From Halobacteriales archaeon QH_10_67_13 (GTDB taxonomy: Archaea; Halobacteriota; Halobacteria; Halobacteriales; Haloarculaceae): 14,740 nucleotides of DNA. The notes below the pieces were generated by a model. That model saw only the letters and a program-made list of their open reading frames with translations, was not told the DNA's origin and searched no databases. Of the stretch, positions 1-7,147 are shown piece by piece; position 1 is the first letter of the stretch, and the number at the start of each line of letters is the position of its first letter. The stretch spans positions 27,412 through 42,151 of the forward strand of contig PXQL01000110.1 of NCBI GenBank assembly GCA_003021335.1. Direction: 5' to 3'. The translations under genes and the position numbers were made by a program.

Positions 1-257
1 GGGAGCCGTCCCGTAGCGCGCTCGCCGACGACGGCGTTGTACCCGAGCAGAACCGCAACCAGCGGGACGATCAGCCCGACCGAATCGGTCGCGAACCCGG
101 CGAACCCACTCGTCGTCACGGCCTCCCGACCGAGCGGGTAGACATACGCGGCCAGCCCGTAGACGATCACGAGCAGGTATAGGAGGTATCTGAGCAGCCG
201 GGAGTCCCAGACCTCCCGGGCGTCCTTCCGGGCGACCGCGGTCCAGCGCCGCGTCAC
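1..257 (-). CDS. ABC-2 type transporter permease, N-terminal part (3' end outside the window)
   Basis: This is the membrane partner of the ATPase that ends at 254. It reads from a GTG at 257 and leaves the window at position 1, so only about 85 residues are visible. They begin MTRRWTAVARKDAREVWDSR, a short cytoplasmic N-terminus of the kind seen in ABC-2 (NosY/NatB-like) permeases. A hydrophobic segment follows around residues 24-42 (LLYLLVIVYGLAAYVYPL), then a second around residues 62-77 ending in YNAVVGERATGRL, which suits a cytoplasmic loop. The GTG overlaps the TGA of the ATPase as GTGA (254-257), which fixes the start and implies translational coupling. The substrate cannot be read from the sequence; such pairs export drugs, ions or lipids. 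The assignment rests on context and hydropathy as much as on sequence. Confidence 0.75.
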   Translation of the reverse strand, partial: MTRRWTAVARKDAREVWDSRLLRYLLYLLVIVYGLAAYVYPLGREAVTTSGFAGFATDSVGLIVPLVAVLLGYNAVVGERATGRL

Positions 258-1165
258 CGGCGCTCACCGCCGGTGTAAGCCGCGAACAGCTCCTCAAGGG
301 AGGCCTCCTCGGTCGCGAAATCGAGCACGTCCGCCCCCGCCCGGTCGAGCGCGAACAACACGTCCATCTTGGCGGCGTCGGCACAGGCAACGACGAGCTC
401 CCCGTCTTCAATCCGGACGTCGTCGACGCCGTCAACCGCTGCCGCGGCCCCGCGGAACCGCTCGTCGAGCGCCGCCAGCGAGATCCGTAGGACCGTGCCG
501 CCGCCGGCCGACTCCCGCAGCCCGTCGATCGTATCGACCGCCACCAGCGAGCCGTCGGTGAGGATTCCGACTCGGTCACAGACGGCCTCAACCTGTTCCA
601 GGATGTGACTCGAGAAAAAGACGGTCGCGCCGCGGGCGTTTTCCTCTCGGATGATCGACCGGATCTCGCGGGCGCCGTTTGGATCGAGCCCGCTTGTGGG
701 TTCATCCAAGATCAGCAGGTCGGGCTCGCCGACCAGCGCCATGCCCAGGATTAGCCGCTGGGCCATCCCTTTCGAGTAGCCCCCGGCCGGGCGGTCGGCG
801 TCGCCGGCCAGTCCGACCCGATCGAGAATCGCCATCGGCTCTGTGTCGGCGCCTTTCGACTCGATCGCGAACTCGACGTGTTGGCGGCCGGTCAGTCGAT
901 CGTACACCGAGTACCCCTCGGGGAGTACACCCATCCGCTCGCGGGCGGCGACGCCTTCGGTCCGGCAGTCGTGACCGAACACCGTCACGCCCCCGGTGTC
1001 GGGGCGCACGAAATCGAGAAAGACGTTGATCATCGTCGACTTGCCGGCGCCGTTGGGCCCGAGAAAGCCGAAGATCTCTCCCTCGGCAACGGTCAGATCG
1101 ACCCGGTCGAGCGCCGTCACCGAGCCGTAACGCTTCGAGACACCGTCGACCTCGATCGCCGGCAT
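254..1165 (-). CDS. ABC-2 type transporter ATP-binding protein
   Basis: This 303-aa cytoplasmic ATPase drives the permease encoded immediately downstream. Visible motifs are Walker A GPNGAGKST (residues 36-44), the ABC signature YSKGMAQR (130-137), Walker B LLILDEP with the D-loop SGLDP (150-162), and the switch histidine H187 in SSHIL. The C-terminal 80 residues form the acidic accessory domain common in CcmA/NatA/NosF-like exporter ATPases. The signature has SKGMAQ rather than LSGGQ, which is frequent in this exporter class. The start is the ATG at 1165: the family's usual short N-terminus begins there, and a TATA-like box lies about 25 nt upstream. It sits 63 bp after the thiamine-transport operon but probably has its own promoter. 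The exported substrate is unknown. Confidence 0.9.
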   Translation of the reverse strand: MPAIEVDGVSKRYGSVTALDRVDLTVAEGEIFGFLGPNGAGKSTMINVFLDFVRPDTGGVTVFGHDCRTEGVAARERMGVLPEGYSVYDRLTGRQHVEFAIESKGADTEPMAILDRVGLAGDADRPAGGYSKGMAQRLILGMALVGEPDLLILDEPTSGLDPNGAREIRSIIREENARGATVFFSSHILEQVEAVCDRVGILTDGSLVAVDTIDGLRESAGGGTVLRISLAALDERFRGAAAAVDGVDDVRIEDGELVVACADAAKMDVLFALDRAGADVLDFATEEASLEELFAAYTGGERR

Positions 1166-1186
1166 GTCCCGGATCTTTTGCCGGCC

Positions 1187-1195
1187 GGTAATACC
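1187..1195 (-). promoter_or_regulatory. TATA-like element within a GGTAATACC palindrome upstream of the ABC exporter genes
   Basis: The perfect 9-bp inverted repeat GGTAATACC contains the only A/T-rich core between the thiQ-like stop and the exporter ATPase start. Its centre is about 26 nt before the ATG at 1165, the spacing of an archaeal TATA box for a leaderless transcript. The symmetry could also mean that a regulator binds over the TATA box. This is inferred from position only. Confidence 0.4.
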
Positions 1196-1228
1196 TCTTT
1201 CGTGGCGTCTCGGGTCCGCGGATCGTGT

Positions 1229-2311
1229 CTACTCCCGGGGGAGCACGTGGGCGTCTTCGGGATCGAACCCGACGGTCACGGCCGCGCCCGGCTCGATCGC
1301 TCGGTCGGCGAGCGCGAGCAGTTCCCGGCCCCGCCACTCAAGATGGACTCGGGTCGTCGCGCCGAGAAACTCGACGTTCCGTGCCGTCGCCGCGAGCTCA
1401 TTTTCCGTCTCGCCGGCCCCGACGGTGAGCCGCTCCGGACGAACACAAAAGAACACCCGATCGTCGACAGCGACGGTCCGGTCGGCGGCCACCGCGAACT
1501 CGACCGGTGTGCCGTCCGGGGGCTCGACCGCGACGGCCGCGGTCTCCCCGTCGACCGCGGTCACCCGACCCGAAAGGAGATTGTTCTCGCCGAGAAACTC
1601 CGCGACAAATTGCGTCGCCGGGCGGCGGTACAGCTCCCGTGGCTGACCGACCTGCTCGATCCGGCCGTCCTGCATGACCGCCACCCGATCGGAGATCGCG
1701 AGCGCCTCCTCCTGGTCGTGGGTGACGTAGATGGTCGTGATTCCGAGCTCCGACTGGATCTCGCGGAGTTGGACCCGGAGTCGTTCCCGGAGCCGGGCGT
1801 CGAGGGCGCTCATCGGCTCGTCGAGCAGCAACAGCTCCGGCCCCGGCGCCAGGGCCCGCGCCAGGGCGACCCGCTGGCGCTGACCGCCCGACAGCGCCGT
1901 CGGATCGCGCTCCGCCGTCTCCCCAAGATCGACCAAAGCGAGTAGCTCCGCGACCCGCTCGTCCCGGGAGGCCCCGCCGGGCGGGTCCGCAAAGGAGAGC
2001 CCGTAGCCGACGTTTTCCCCGACGGTCATGTGCGGAAAGAGCGCGTACTCCTGGAAGACTACCCCAACCTCTCTGTCCTCCGGGGGAACGCCGGCGACGT
2101 CCTCGCCGCCGAGCTCGATCCGTCCCGTCGTCGGGGCCTCGAACCCGGCAAGCAGACGCAGCGTCGTCGTCTTCCCACAGCCCGAGGGCCCGACCAGGGT
2201 GAAAAACTCCCCGTCCTCGATGGTCACGGAGAGGTCAGCGACGGCGGCGGTCTCGCCGTACCGCTTGCTCACGCCCTCGAGCGCGGCGGCCGGCCGACGG
2301 TCAGAGCCCAC
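1229..2311 (-). CDS. thiQ: Thiamine-type ABC importer ATP-binding protein (ThiQ-like)
   Basis: This 360-aa ATPase belongs to the PotA/FbpC/ThiQ importer group. Motifs are Walker A GPSGCGKTT (41-49), Q-loop Q87 in VFQEYALFPH, signature LSGGQRQRV (140-148), Walker B LLLLDEP (160-166) followed by MSALD, and H198 in YVTHDQEEA. The last 90 or so residues resemble a TOBE domain, including the typical VFFCVRPE segment. The reading frame stays open far upstream, but that part is a shadow of the permease. The GTG at 2311 is chosen because GGAGG lies 8 nt before it (2320-2324) and the protein then starts just before the first beta strand. It overlaps the 3' end of the permease by 11 bp, so it is coupled to it. 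The thiamine assignment comes from the binding protein in the same operon; the ATPase alone would only say importer. Confidence 0.85.
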   Translation of the reverse strand: MGSDRRPAAALEGVSKRYGETAAVADLSVTIEDGEFFTLVGPSGCGKTTTLRLLAGFEAPTTGRIELGGEDVAGVPPEDREVGVVFQEYALFPHMTVGENVGYGLSFADPPGGASRDERVAELLALVDLGETAERDPTALSGGQRQRVALARALAPGPELLLLDEPMSALDARLRERLRVQLREIQSELGITTIYVTHDQEEALAISDRVAVMQDGRIEQVGQPRELYRRPATQFVAEFLGENNLLSGRVTAVDGETAAVAVEPPDGTPVEFAVAADRTVAVDDRVFFCVRPERLTVGAGETENELAATARNVEFLGATTRVHLEWRGRELLALADRAIEPGAAVTVGFDPEDAHVLPRE

Positions 2312-4064
2312 CCCGATCGCCTCCCAGCCGGTCGATCGCGAGGAAGCTCGCGCTGGTGACGGCGAGCAAGACCACGCCCATCGCGGTCGCCGGTCCGAGC
2401 CGGCGGCCGATGAACCGTTCGATCGCGACCGGCATCGTGAACTGGTCGGCGCCGGTGGCGAGCACGACCGTCGCGGAAAATTCCCCGATCGAGAGCGCGA
2501 GAGCGAGGGCCGCGCCAGCGAGCACCCCCGGCCAGACCAGCGGCAGCTCCACGTCCAGCAGCGCGCGGACGCGTGTGGCCCCCAGCGCGCGGGCCGACTC
2601 GGCCAGCTGCGCGTCGAGAGTTTCGAGCTCCGGCGCGACCGTCCGAACCACGAACGGGTAGCCCGCGACGGCGTGGGCGGCAACGATCGCCGCGGCGCCC
2701 CCGACGGCGAGCCGCGTCCCGCCGACCTCGACGCCGAACACCAGCCCCCGCAACAGCCCCAAGCCGAGCACGACTCCAGAGATGGCAAGCGGCGCCATCG
2801 CCACGGTGTCGATGAGCTTCCGACCCCGGTAGGATCGGGTCGTGAGCACGGCGATCACTACGCCCGTCGGCAGCGCGACCGCGAGCGCGCCCGCACCGAA
2901 CAGAAGCGAGTTCCGGATCGCCGGCAGCGGCTGGGCCTGGAAGGCGGCCCCCTCGGCCTGGCGCTCAAGGAGAAACTGGTAGTGCTCGAGCGTGACCCCG
3001 CCGGCGTTGGTCACGCTCGCCCCGAGCATGCTCGCGATCGGGGCGAGAAAGAGCCCAGCGGCGACGAGCCCGTAGGCGACCAGTCCGACCCGCGGGACGA
3101 GCGCCCGGACCGACAGCTCGGGGGGACGCAGACGCCGGCGGGGGAGTGGCCGCGCGGTGCGACCGCCGGCCTGGCGGGCCTCGATCCTGAGATACAGGTA
3201 CAACACGCCCAGCGAGATCGCCAGCTCGATCACGGCGAGTGCGGCCGCCTCGGCGTAGGCGAGCTCCTGAACCAGCCGGAAAATCCGCTCCTCGAGGACG
3301 GTGTACTCGGCCCCGCCCAGCGCGAGCACGATCGGGAAGGTTCCGAAGGTAAAGACGAACGTAAGCGTCGCGCCCATCGCCACCGCCGGGAGCAGCTGCG
3401 GGGCGACGACGTCGAGAAACGCCCGACTCCGGGAGGCGCCGAGACTCCGGGCGGTCTCGACGGCGCCGGCGTCGACCGACTCCCAGGCCGCGGTCACCAC
3501 CCGCGCCACGAGCGGCGCGTTGTAGAAGGCGTGTGCGACCACGATCGCCTCGAGGGTGAACAGGTCGATCGACAGTCCGACGGTCCCGAGCGCGGCGTTG
3601 ACCGGGCCGTCCTCGCCAAAGGCGGCGACGAATCCCACCGCGACCATGATCGAGGGCAGCACGAACGGCAACAAAGTCAGCGAGCGCAGCGTCCGCCGGC
3701 CGGGAAACTCGTACCGAGCCAGCGCGTACGCCGCCGGCAGGCCGATGGCGACGCTCGCGACCGTCGAGAGCAGCGCCTGGTATGCGGTGAACCCGACCAC
3801 GCCCAGTCGCCGGTCGCCGGCCAGCAGGTCCCGGCCGACCGCGAGCGGCGACTCGCCGGCGACCAGCCGTGCGAGCTCGCCGAAGTAAAACGGATCCCGG
3901 AGCAGCGCCGCGAAGGCCGCGAGCGGCCCCCGCTCGTCGCCGACGGCCTCGACGATCACCGTCCCGACCGGATAATAAAAGACGACGACCAACAGCGCCG
4001 TCACGGCGACCGCGAGCCCGGCAATCGCGCGGCGTTCGAGCCACCGCGCGGGCGCGAGACTCAC
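2301..4064 (-). CDS. thiP: Thiamine-type ABC importer permease with two fused MetI-like domains (ThiP-like)
   Basis: This 587-aa integral membrane protein is built of two homologous binding-protein-dependent permease domains, at about residues 15-295 and 325-580, joined by an Arg/Pro-rich linker near 296-322. Each carries an EAA loop that contacts the ATPase: ETARSLGASRSRAFLDVVAP (203-222) and ESARALGATRVRALLDVELP (489-508). Roughly a dozen hydrophobic segments are visible. Two fused domains and a length near 590 fit ThiP and the related FbpB iron permeases. The start is the GTG at 4064, which overlaps the TGA of the binding-protein gene as GTGA. The frame is open further upstream, but that part reads through the binding-protein gene and looks like arginine-rich shadow sequence. 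With the neighbours it would form a complete importer moving thiamine or a phosphorylated form into the cell. Confidence 0.88.
   Translation of the reverse strand: MSLAPARWLERRAIAGLAVAVTALLVVVFYYPVGTVIVEAVGDERGPLAAFAALLRDPFYFGELARLVAGESPLAVGRDLLAGDRRLGVVGFTAYQALLSTVASVAIGLPAAYALARYEFPGRRTLRSLTLLPFVLPSIMVAVGFVAAFGEDGPVNAALGTVGLSIDLFTLEAIVVAHAFYNAPLVARVVTAAWESVDAGAVETARSLGASRSRAFLDVVAPQLLPAVAMGATLTFVFTFGTFPIVLALGGAEYTVLEERIFRLVQELAYAEAAALAVIELAISLGVLYLYLRIEARQAGGRTARPLPRRRLRPPELSVRALVPRVGLVAYGLVAAGLFLAPIASMLGASVTNAGGVTLEHYQFLLERQAEGAAFQAQPLPAIRNSLLFGAGALAVALPTGVVIAVLTTRSYRGRKLIDTVAMAPLAISGVVLGLGLLRGLVFGVEVGGTRLAVGGAAAIVAAHAVAGYPFVVRTVAPELETLDAQLAESARALGATRVRALLDVELPLVWPGVLAGAALALALSIGEFSATVVLATGADQFTMPVAIERFIGRRLGPATAMGVVLLAVTSASFLAIDRLGGDRGGL
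2320..2324 (-). promoter_or_regulatory. Shine-Dalgarno site for the thiQ-like gene
   Basis: GGAGG on the minus strand lies 8 nt before the GTG at 2311, inside the last codons of the permease gene. It is an unusually clear ribosome-binding site for this window, where most first genes look leaderless. It decides the start of the ATPase in favour of GTG 2311 over the long upstream open frame. Confidence 0.65.
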
Positions 4065-5119
4065 TGCTGGCCGAACTGGCGCTCCCAGGCGTCGATCCAC
4101 CCCTCGACCGAGCCCTGCAGCCGGTCGTACCCGAAGGTCACCGGCTCCGGGGGAACCTTCGCGAGCTCGCCGTACTCGGCGGGCAGCTCGGCGGACTCGG
4201 TCGCCGGGAACGAAACGTTTCGCTGTGCGAGCTCGCCCTGGACCTCGGGGCGGAGCAGAAAGCTCATGAACTCCCGGGTGAGCTCGGGCTCGTCGGCGTC
4301 GGCGAACACGGCCATCCCCTCGGGGTTGGCGTAGGCCTGGTCGTTCAGGAACCTGACCTGGTGTTTCTCGAGGTCGGCCCCGTCCTGCTCGGCGAAGACC
4401 TGGTCGGTCGAGTACGAGACCACCATCGGCGCCTCGCCGTCCTGCCAGGCCGCGTAGGCGTCGCTCCATGCGCCCAGCACCCGAACGCCGTTGTTCTGGA
4501 GCCGGTCCCAGTACTCGAGGTATCCGTCCTCGCCGAACCGGTGGATCGTGTGCAACAGAAAGGCCCGGCCGGTGGCCGACGTCCCGGGGTTCTGTGCGAT
4601 GAGCTGCTCGCCGTACTCCGACTCGAGCAGCCCCTCGAAGGTCTCGGGAGCCTCGACCGCGGTTCCGTCGTACACGAGCGAGATGTACCCCGTGTCGTAG
4701 GGCAGGGCCCGCCCCTCGGGATCGAAGTCCAGCCCCGACTCGATCTCGTCGGCCCCGGTCACGTCGCCGGCCTCCGCGAACAGCGGTTCCTCGAGGGCCT
4801 CGTCGACCCGGACGAGCTGGTCGACGGTGAGTCCGACGTAGGCGTCGGCGTCGATCCCGACGTCGCTCGTGCGCCGCTCGATGTAGTGGTTGAGCTCGTT
4901 GGGCGGGGACTGCCAGACAAGCGTCGCGTCGAACTCGGACTCGAACTCGGTTTTGACCCACTCACCGGGACTGATCGAGGGGGCGTCAAGGAAGGCGGTG
5001 TAGGTCCCGACCACGAGCCGCCGGTCGCCCGCCTCCGTCTGGGCGCCGTCGTCCGTACAGCCCGCCAGCGACGCGAGAACGCCCGTCCCGACCGCCGACA
5101 CGAAGGTTCGTCGTCTCAT
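4061..5119 (-). CDS. thiB: Thiamine-type ABC transporter substrate-binding lipoprotein (ThiB/TbpA-like)
   Basis: This 352-aa protein captures substrate outside the cell for the ThiP/ThiQ-like pair. It opens with a twin-arginine signal, RRRTFVSAVG, and a lipobox LAGC with the lipid-bearing Cys at residue 21, so it should be exported folded and anchored by lipid. Segments matching TbpA, recalled from E. coli, occur in the same order: PYDTGYISLVYD (140-151), AQNPGTSATGRAFLL (175-189), GAWSDAYAAW (216-225), PMVVSYSTD (231-239) and the C-terminal GWIDAWERQFG. These favour a thiamine, TMP or TPP ligand over iron or polyamines, though the ligand is not proven. The ATG at 5119 is chosen because the Tat signal begins there and a TATA box lies about 26 nt upstream; an in-frame start 29 codons earlier would disrupt the signal. 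It is the first gene of the operon. Confidence 0.85.
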   Translation of the reverse strand: MRRRTFVSAVGTGVLASLAGCTDDGAQTEAGDRRLVVGTYTAFLDAPSISPGEWVKTEFESEFDATLVWQSPPNELNHYIERRTSDVGIDADAYVGLTVDQLVRVDEALEEPLFAEAGDVTGADEIESGLDFDPEGRALPYDTGYISLVYDGTAVEAPETFEGLLESEYGEQLIAQNPGTSATGRAFLLHTIHRFGEDGYLEYWDRLQNNGVRVLGAWSDAYAAWQDGEAPMVVSYSTDQVFAEQDGADLEKHQVRFLNDQAYANPEGMAVFADADEPELTREFMSFLLRPEVQGELAQRNVSFPATESAELPAEYGELAKVPPEPVTFGYDRLQGSVEGWIDAWERQFGQQ

Positions 5120-5120
5120 A

Positions 5121-5130
5121 ACCAGATGGT
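5121..5130. promoter_or_regulatory. Short palindrome at the thi operon transcription start, candidate operator
   Basis: ACCA-GA-TGGT lies between the TATA box and the start codon of the binding-protein gene. A repressor here would block transcription initiation. Archaeal thiamine genes are known to be controlled by the ThiR regulator in several lineages, but I cannot match this short site to its motif. Arms of four bases may be chance. Confidence 0.25.
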
Positions 5131-5140
5131 ATCTATCGGT

Positions 5141-5148
5141 GATAATAA
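5141..5148 (-). promoter_or_regulatory. TATA box of the thi operon
   Basis: TTATTATC on the minus strand is centred about 26 nt before the ATG at 5119, the standard distance for transcription starting at or next to the start codon. The transcript would then have almost no 5' leader, leaving no room for a TPP riboswitch. The complement, GATAATAA, could serve the divergent Get3-like gene, which would then have a leader of about 35 nt. Confidence 0.55.
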
Positions 5149-5204
5149 GCGCCGCGATCGCTCGGATCCGACGGGTACTCCCGGCGCGGGGGGCTACGGG
5201 AAGC

Positions 5205-6200
5205 ATGGAGCTGGAAGTCGAACCCGTCGAGCAGCTCGAGGACGTCGCCGACGCCGCCGTACCGGCCGGAGTCGACGCCCCCGAGTACGTGCTCTACGGC
5301 GGCAAGGGCGGGGTCGGGAAGACGACGCTGGCGGCGGCGACGGCCCTGGCGAGCGCCCGCGGGGGCGCCCGGACGCTCGTCGTCTCGACGGACCCGGCTC
5401 ACTCGCTGTCGGACACCCTCGAGACCGACATCCCCGACACGCCCGCCCCGATCCACGGGGAGCTGCCGCTCTTCGGGGCCGAAATCGACCCCGAGACCGC
5501 CCTCGAGGGGCGCCCGGACCCGGGGGCGCCCTTAGCCGGGCTGCTCGGCGGGGCGGGCGACGCGGCGACGATGCCCGGCGCCGACGAGGCCGCCGCGGTG
5601 TGGCTGTTGCTCGAGTACCTCGACGACGAGCGCTTCGAGCGCGTGGTCGTCGATACCGCCCCGACCGGCCACACCCTCCGGCTGCTGGAACTCCCCGAGC
5701 TGCTCGAGTCGCTCGCCGACCAGTTCTCCGAGGTTCAAGACCGGCTGGGAGGGCTCGCCGGCGTCGGCGTCTCAGGAGAGTCGGCTCCGGAGAGTCTCGG
5801 CGAGTTCAGCGCGCGGGTCACGCGCCTGCGCGAGCTTCTGCAGGATCCAGCCCAAACAGACTTCCGGATCGTCACCGTCCCCGAGGAGCTCAGCGTCGCC
5901 GAGTCAGAACGACTGCGCGATCGGCTTGCGGAGTTCGGGATCCCGGTCGGAACCGTCGTCGTCAACCGCGTGCTCCAGGATCCGAGCGCGGTGGCCGACG
6001 TCGATCCGGACTGGCTGGTCGCGCCAAACCACGCCGACTGCGAGTTCTGTGGCCGCCGGTGGACGGTCCAGCGACGGGCGCTCGCCCGCGCCCAAGAGCT
6101 GTTTCGCGAGCACGACGTGCGGCGGGTGCCGCTTTTCGCAGAGGAGGTCCGCGGCGAGAAGCTCCTTCGAGTCGTCGCAGCCTGTCTCGAGGCCGACTAG
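5205..6200 (+). CDS. get3: Get3/ArsA-family ATPase with CxxC motif
   Basis: This 331-aa soluble SIMIBI-class ATPase resembles archaeal and eukaryotic Get3 (TRC40), the factor that shields tail-anchored membrane proteins and delivers them to the membrane. Motifs in order: deviant Walker A GKGGVGKTT (33-41) with the intermonomer lysine K34, switch I STDPAHS (61-67), switch II DTAPTGHTLRLL (150-161), and near the C-terminus CEFCGRRWTVQ (279-289) followed by EVRGEKLL (314-321). The CxxC plus R..xQ pattern and the EVRG segment match the zinc-binding dimer region of Get3, which arsenite-pump ArsA lacks. There is one ATPase domain, as in Get3, not the tandem pair of bacterial ArsA. No arsenic genes are nearby. 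The ATG at 5205 is preferred; an in-frame ATG at 5139 would add 22 basic residues and overlap the divergent promoter. The targeting role is by homology. Confidence 0.85.
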   Translation: MELEVEPVEQLEDVADAAVPAGVDAPEYVLYGGKGGVGKTTLAAATALASARGGARTLVVSTDPAHSLSDTLETDIPDTPAPIHGELPLFGAEIDPETALEGRPDPGAPLAGLLGGAGDAATMPGADEAAAVWLLLEYLDDERFERVVVDTAPTGHTLRLLELPELLESLADQFSEVQDRLGGLAGVGVSGESAPESLGEFSARVTRLRELLQDPAQTDFRIVTVPEELSVAESERLRDRLAEFGIPVGTVVVNRVLQDPSAVADVDPDWLVAPNHADCEFCGRRWTVQRRALARAQELFREHDVRRVPLFAEEVRGEKLLRVVAACLEAD

Positions 6201-6221
6201 CTCCGCCGGGAGGTCGGTCTC
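6189..6221. terminator. Inverted repeat between convergent gene ends
   Basis: GAGGCCGAC (6189-6197) can pair with GTCGGTCTC (6213-6221) across a 15-nt loop with one G-U pair. It spans the TAG of the Get3-like gene and ends just before the TGA of the facing dehydrogenase gene. It could limit read-through in both directions. There is no T-run, and haloarchaeal terminators are poorly defined, so this is tentative. Confidence 0.3.
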
Positions 6222-6225
6222 CGCC

Positions 6226-7041
6226 TCAGGCGACGGTCCGGAGCGCGCGGAAGGCGGCGTCCCGGAGCCGATCCGGGAGGTAGCGGGCGTACAACAGCGC
6301 CTTCGCCGCCGGCCCGACGACGTACCGCGGGTCGGGATCGGCCGCGCAGGCGGCGTCGTGGATGACCGTCGCGACCGCCTCGGGATCGTCGGTCACCGGC
6401 AGCGCCCCCGCCGTCAGCGCCGCGTCCTCGAGGGTCTCGTAGACCCACTCGTACTCCCGGGTCCGCTCGAGCCCGTCGAGACTCTCGGTCCGGTCCTCGT
6501 CGGCGCCGGTCGGTCCAGGAACGACCACGACGACGTCGATCCCCAGCCCGTCCAGCTCGGCGCGCAACGCGTCGGATAGGGCCTCCAGGGCGGCCGTCGA
6601 GGCGGCGTACGGTCCCACTCCCGGCGGGGCGAGCCGCCCGTAGACGCTCGAGACGTTGACGATCGTCCCCGACTCGGCGCGCCGCATGTTCGGCAGCGCC
6701 GCCCTGACGAGCCGGTGAGGACCCGCGGCGTTTGCCTCGAACTGGGCGGCGAGCCGGTCGGTCGGAACGTCCTCGAGGGGGCCGTACCGGGCGACGCCGG
6801 CGGCGTTGACCAGACAGTCGACCGCCCCCTGTTCGGCGCCGATCCGGTCGAGGACCCGCTCCGCGTCCCCCTCGCTCGTGACATCGAGCGTCGCCGTCTC
6901 ACAGCCCGACTCGGCGAGTCCGGAGAGGTCAGCCTCCTCGGGACCGGTCGCGTACACCGTCCAGCCCGCCTCCCGGAAGGTTCGCGCGGTCGTGCGCCCG
7001 ACGCCCGAGCCGGCGCCGGTCACGAGTGCCGTCCGTGTCAT
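6226..7041 (-). CDS. Short-chain dehydrogenase/reductase family protein lacking the catalytic lysine
   Basis: This 271-aa protein has the classical SDR layout: NAD(P)-binding TGAGSGVG (8-15), a D53-V54 adenine-contact site, NAAG (79-82), N104, the active-site S132 in VNVSSVYGR, and Y145. The usual YxxxK reads YAAST, with Thr149 (codon ACG, 6595-6597) in place of the lysine. In classical SDRs that lysine positions the cofactor and lowers the Tyr pKa, so this protein may be weakly active, use another residue, or bind cofactor for a non-catalytic role. The C-terminal part (PRYVVGPAAKALLYARYLPDRLRD) resembles many haloarchaeal SDRs. The substrate is unknown. The ATG at 7041 fits the family N-terminus and has an A/T-rich box about 27 nt upstream; the 38 codons of open frame before it are not SDR-like. 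Confidence 0.88.
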   Translation of the reverse strand: MTRTALVTGAGSGVGRTTARTFREAGWTVYATGPEEADLSGLAESGCETATLDVTSEGDAERVLDRIGAEQGAVDCLVNAAGVARYGPLEDVPTDRLAAQFEANAAGPHRLVRAALPNMRRAESGTIVNVSSVYGRLAPPGVGPYAASTAALEALSDALRAELDGLGIDVVVVVPGPTGADEDRTESLDGLERTREYEWVYETLEDAALTAGALPVTDDPEAVATVIHDAACAADPDPRYVVGPAAKALLYARYLPDRLRDAAFRALRTVA

Positions 7042-7065
7042 ATCCGAGCCGAGACCCGCCGGGTA

Positions 7066-7072
7066 GTTAACT
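7066..7072 (-). promoter_or_regulatory. TATA-like box of the dehydrogenase gene
   Basis: AGTTAAC on the minus strand lies 25-31 nt before the ATG at 7041, in otherwise GC-rich sequence. It supports a leaderless transcript starting at that ATG and argues against upstream in-frame starts. Confidence 0.45.
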
Positions 7073-7147
7073 CCGCCCGTTCGCCGCCGCGCGCCGGTCG
7101 GTCCCAAAGAGCACCACGCCTTTGCCGACCGGGACCGAAGGTCGGTC

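Noticed and set aside
2028..4334. 768-codon plus-strand open frame
   Set aside because: It lies antisense to the thiP-like and thiQ-like genes. The product is Arg/Gln/Asp-rich without domains, as expected for antisense shadows in GC-rich DNA.
2301..4961. 886-codon version of the permease
   Set aside because: The first 299 codons read through the binding-protein gene in the wrong frame. The GTGA overlap at 4061-4064 gives the natural start.
5121..5204. TPP riboswitch before the thiamine operon
   Set aside because: The TATA box leaves almost no untranslated leader, and no THI-box-like sequence is visible.
3869..6283. 804-codon plus-strand open frame
   Set aside because: It is antisense to thiB and thiP and then out of frame across the Get3-like gene. 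The arginine-rich tail and lack of motifs mark it as a shadow.
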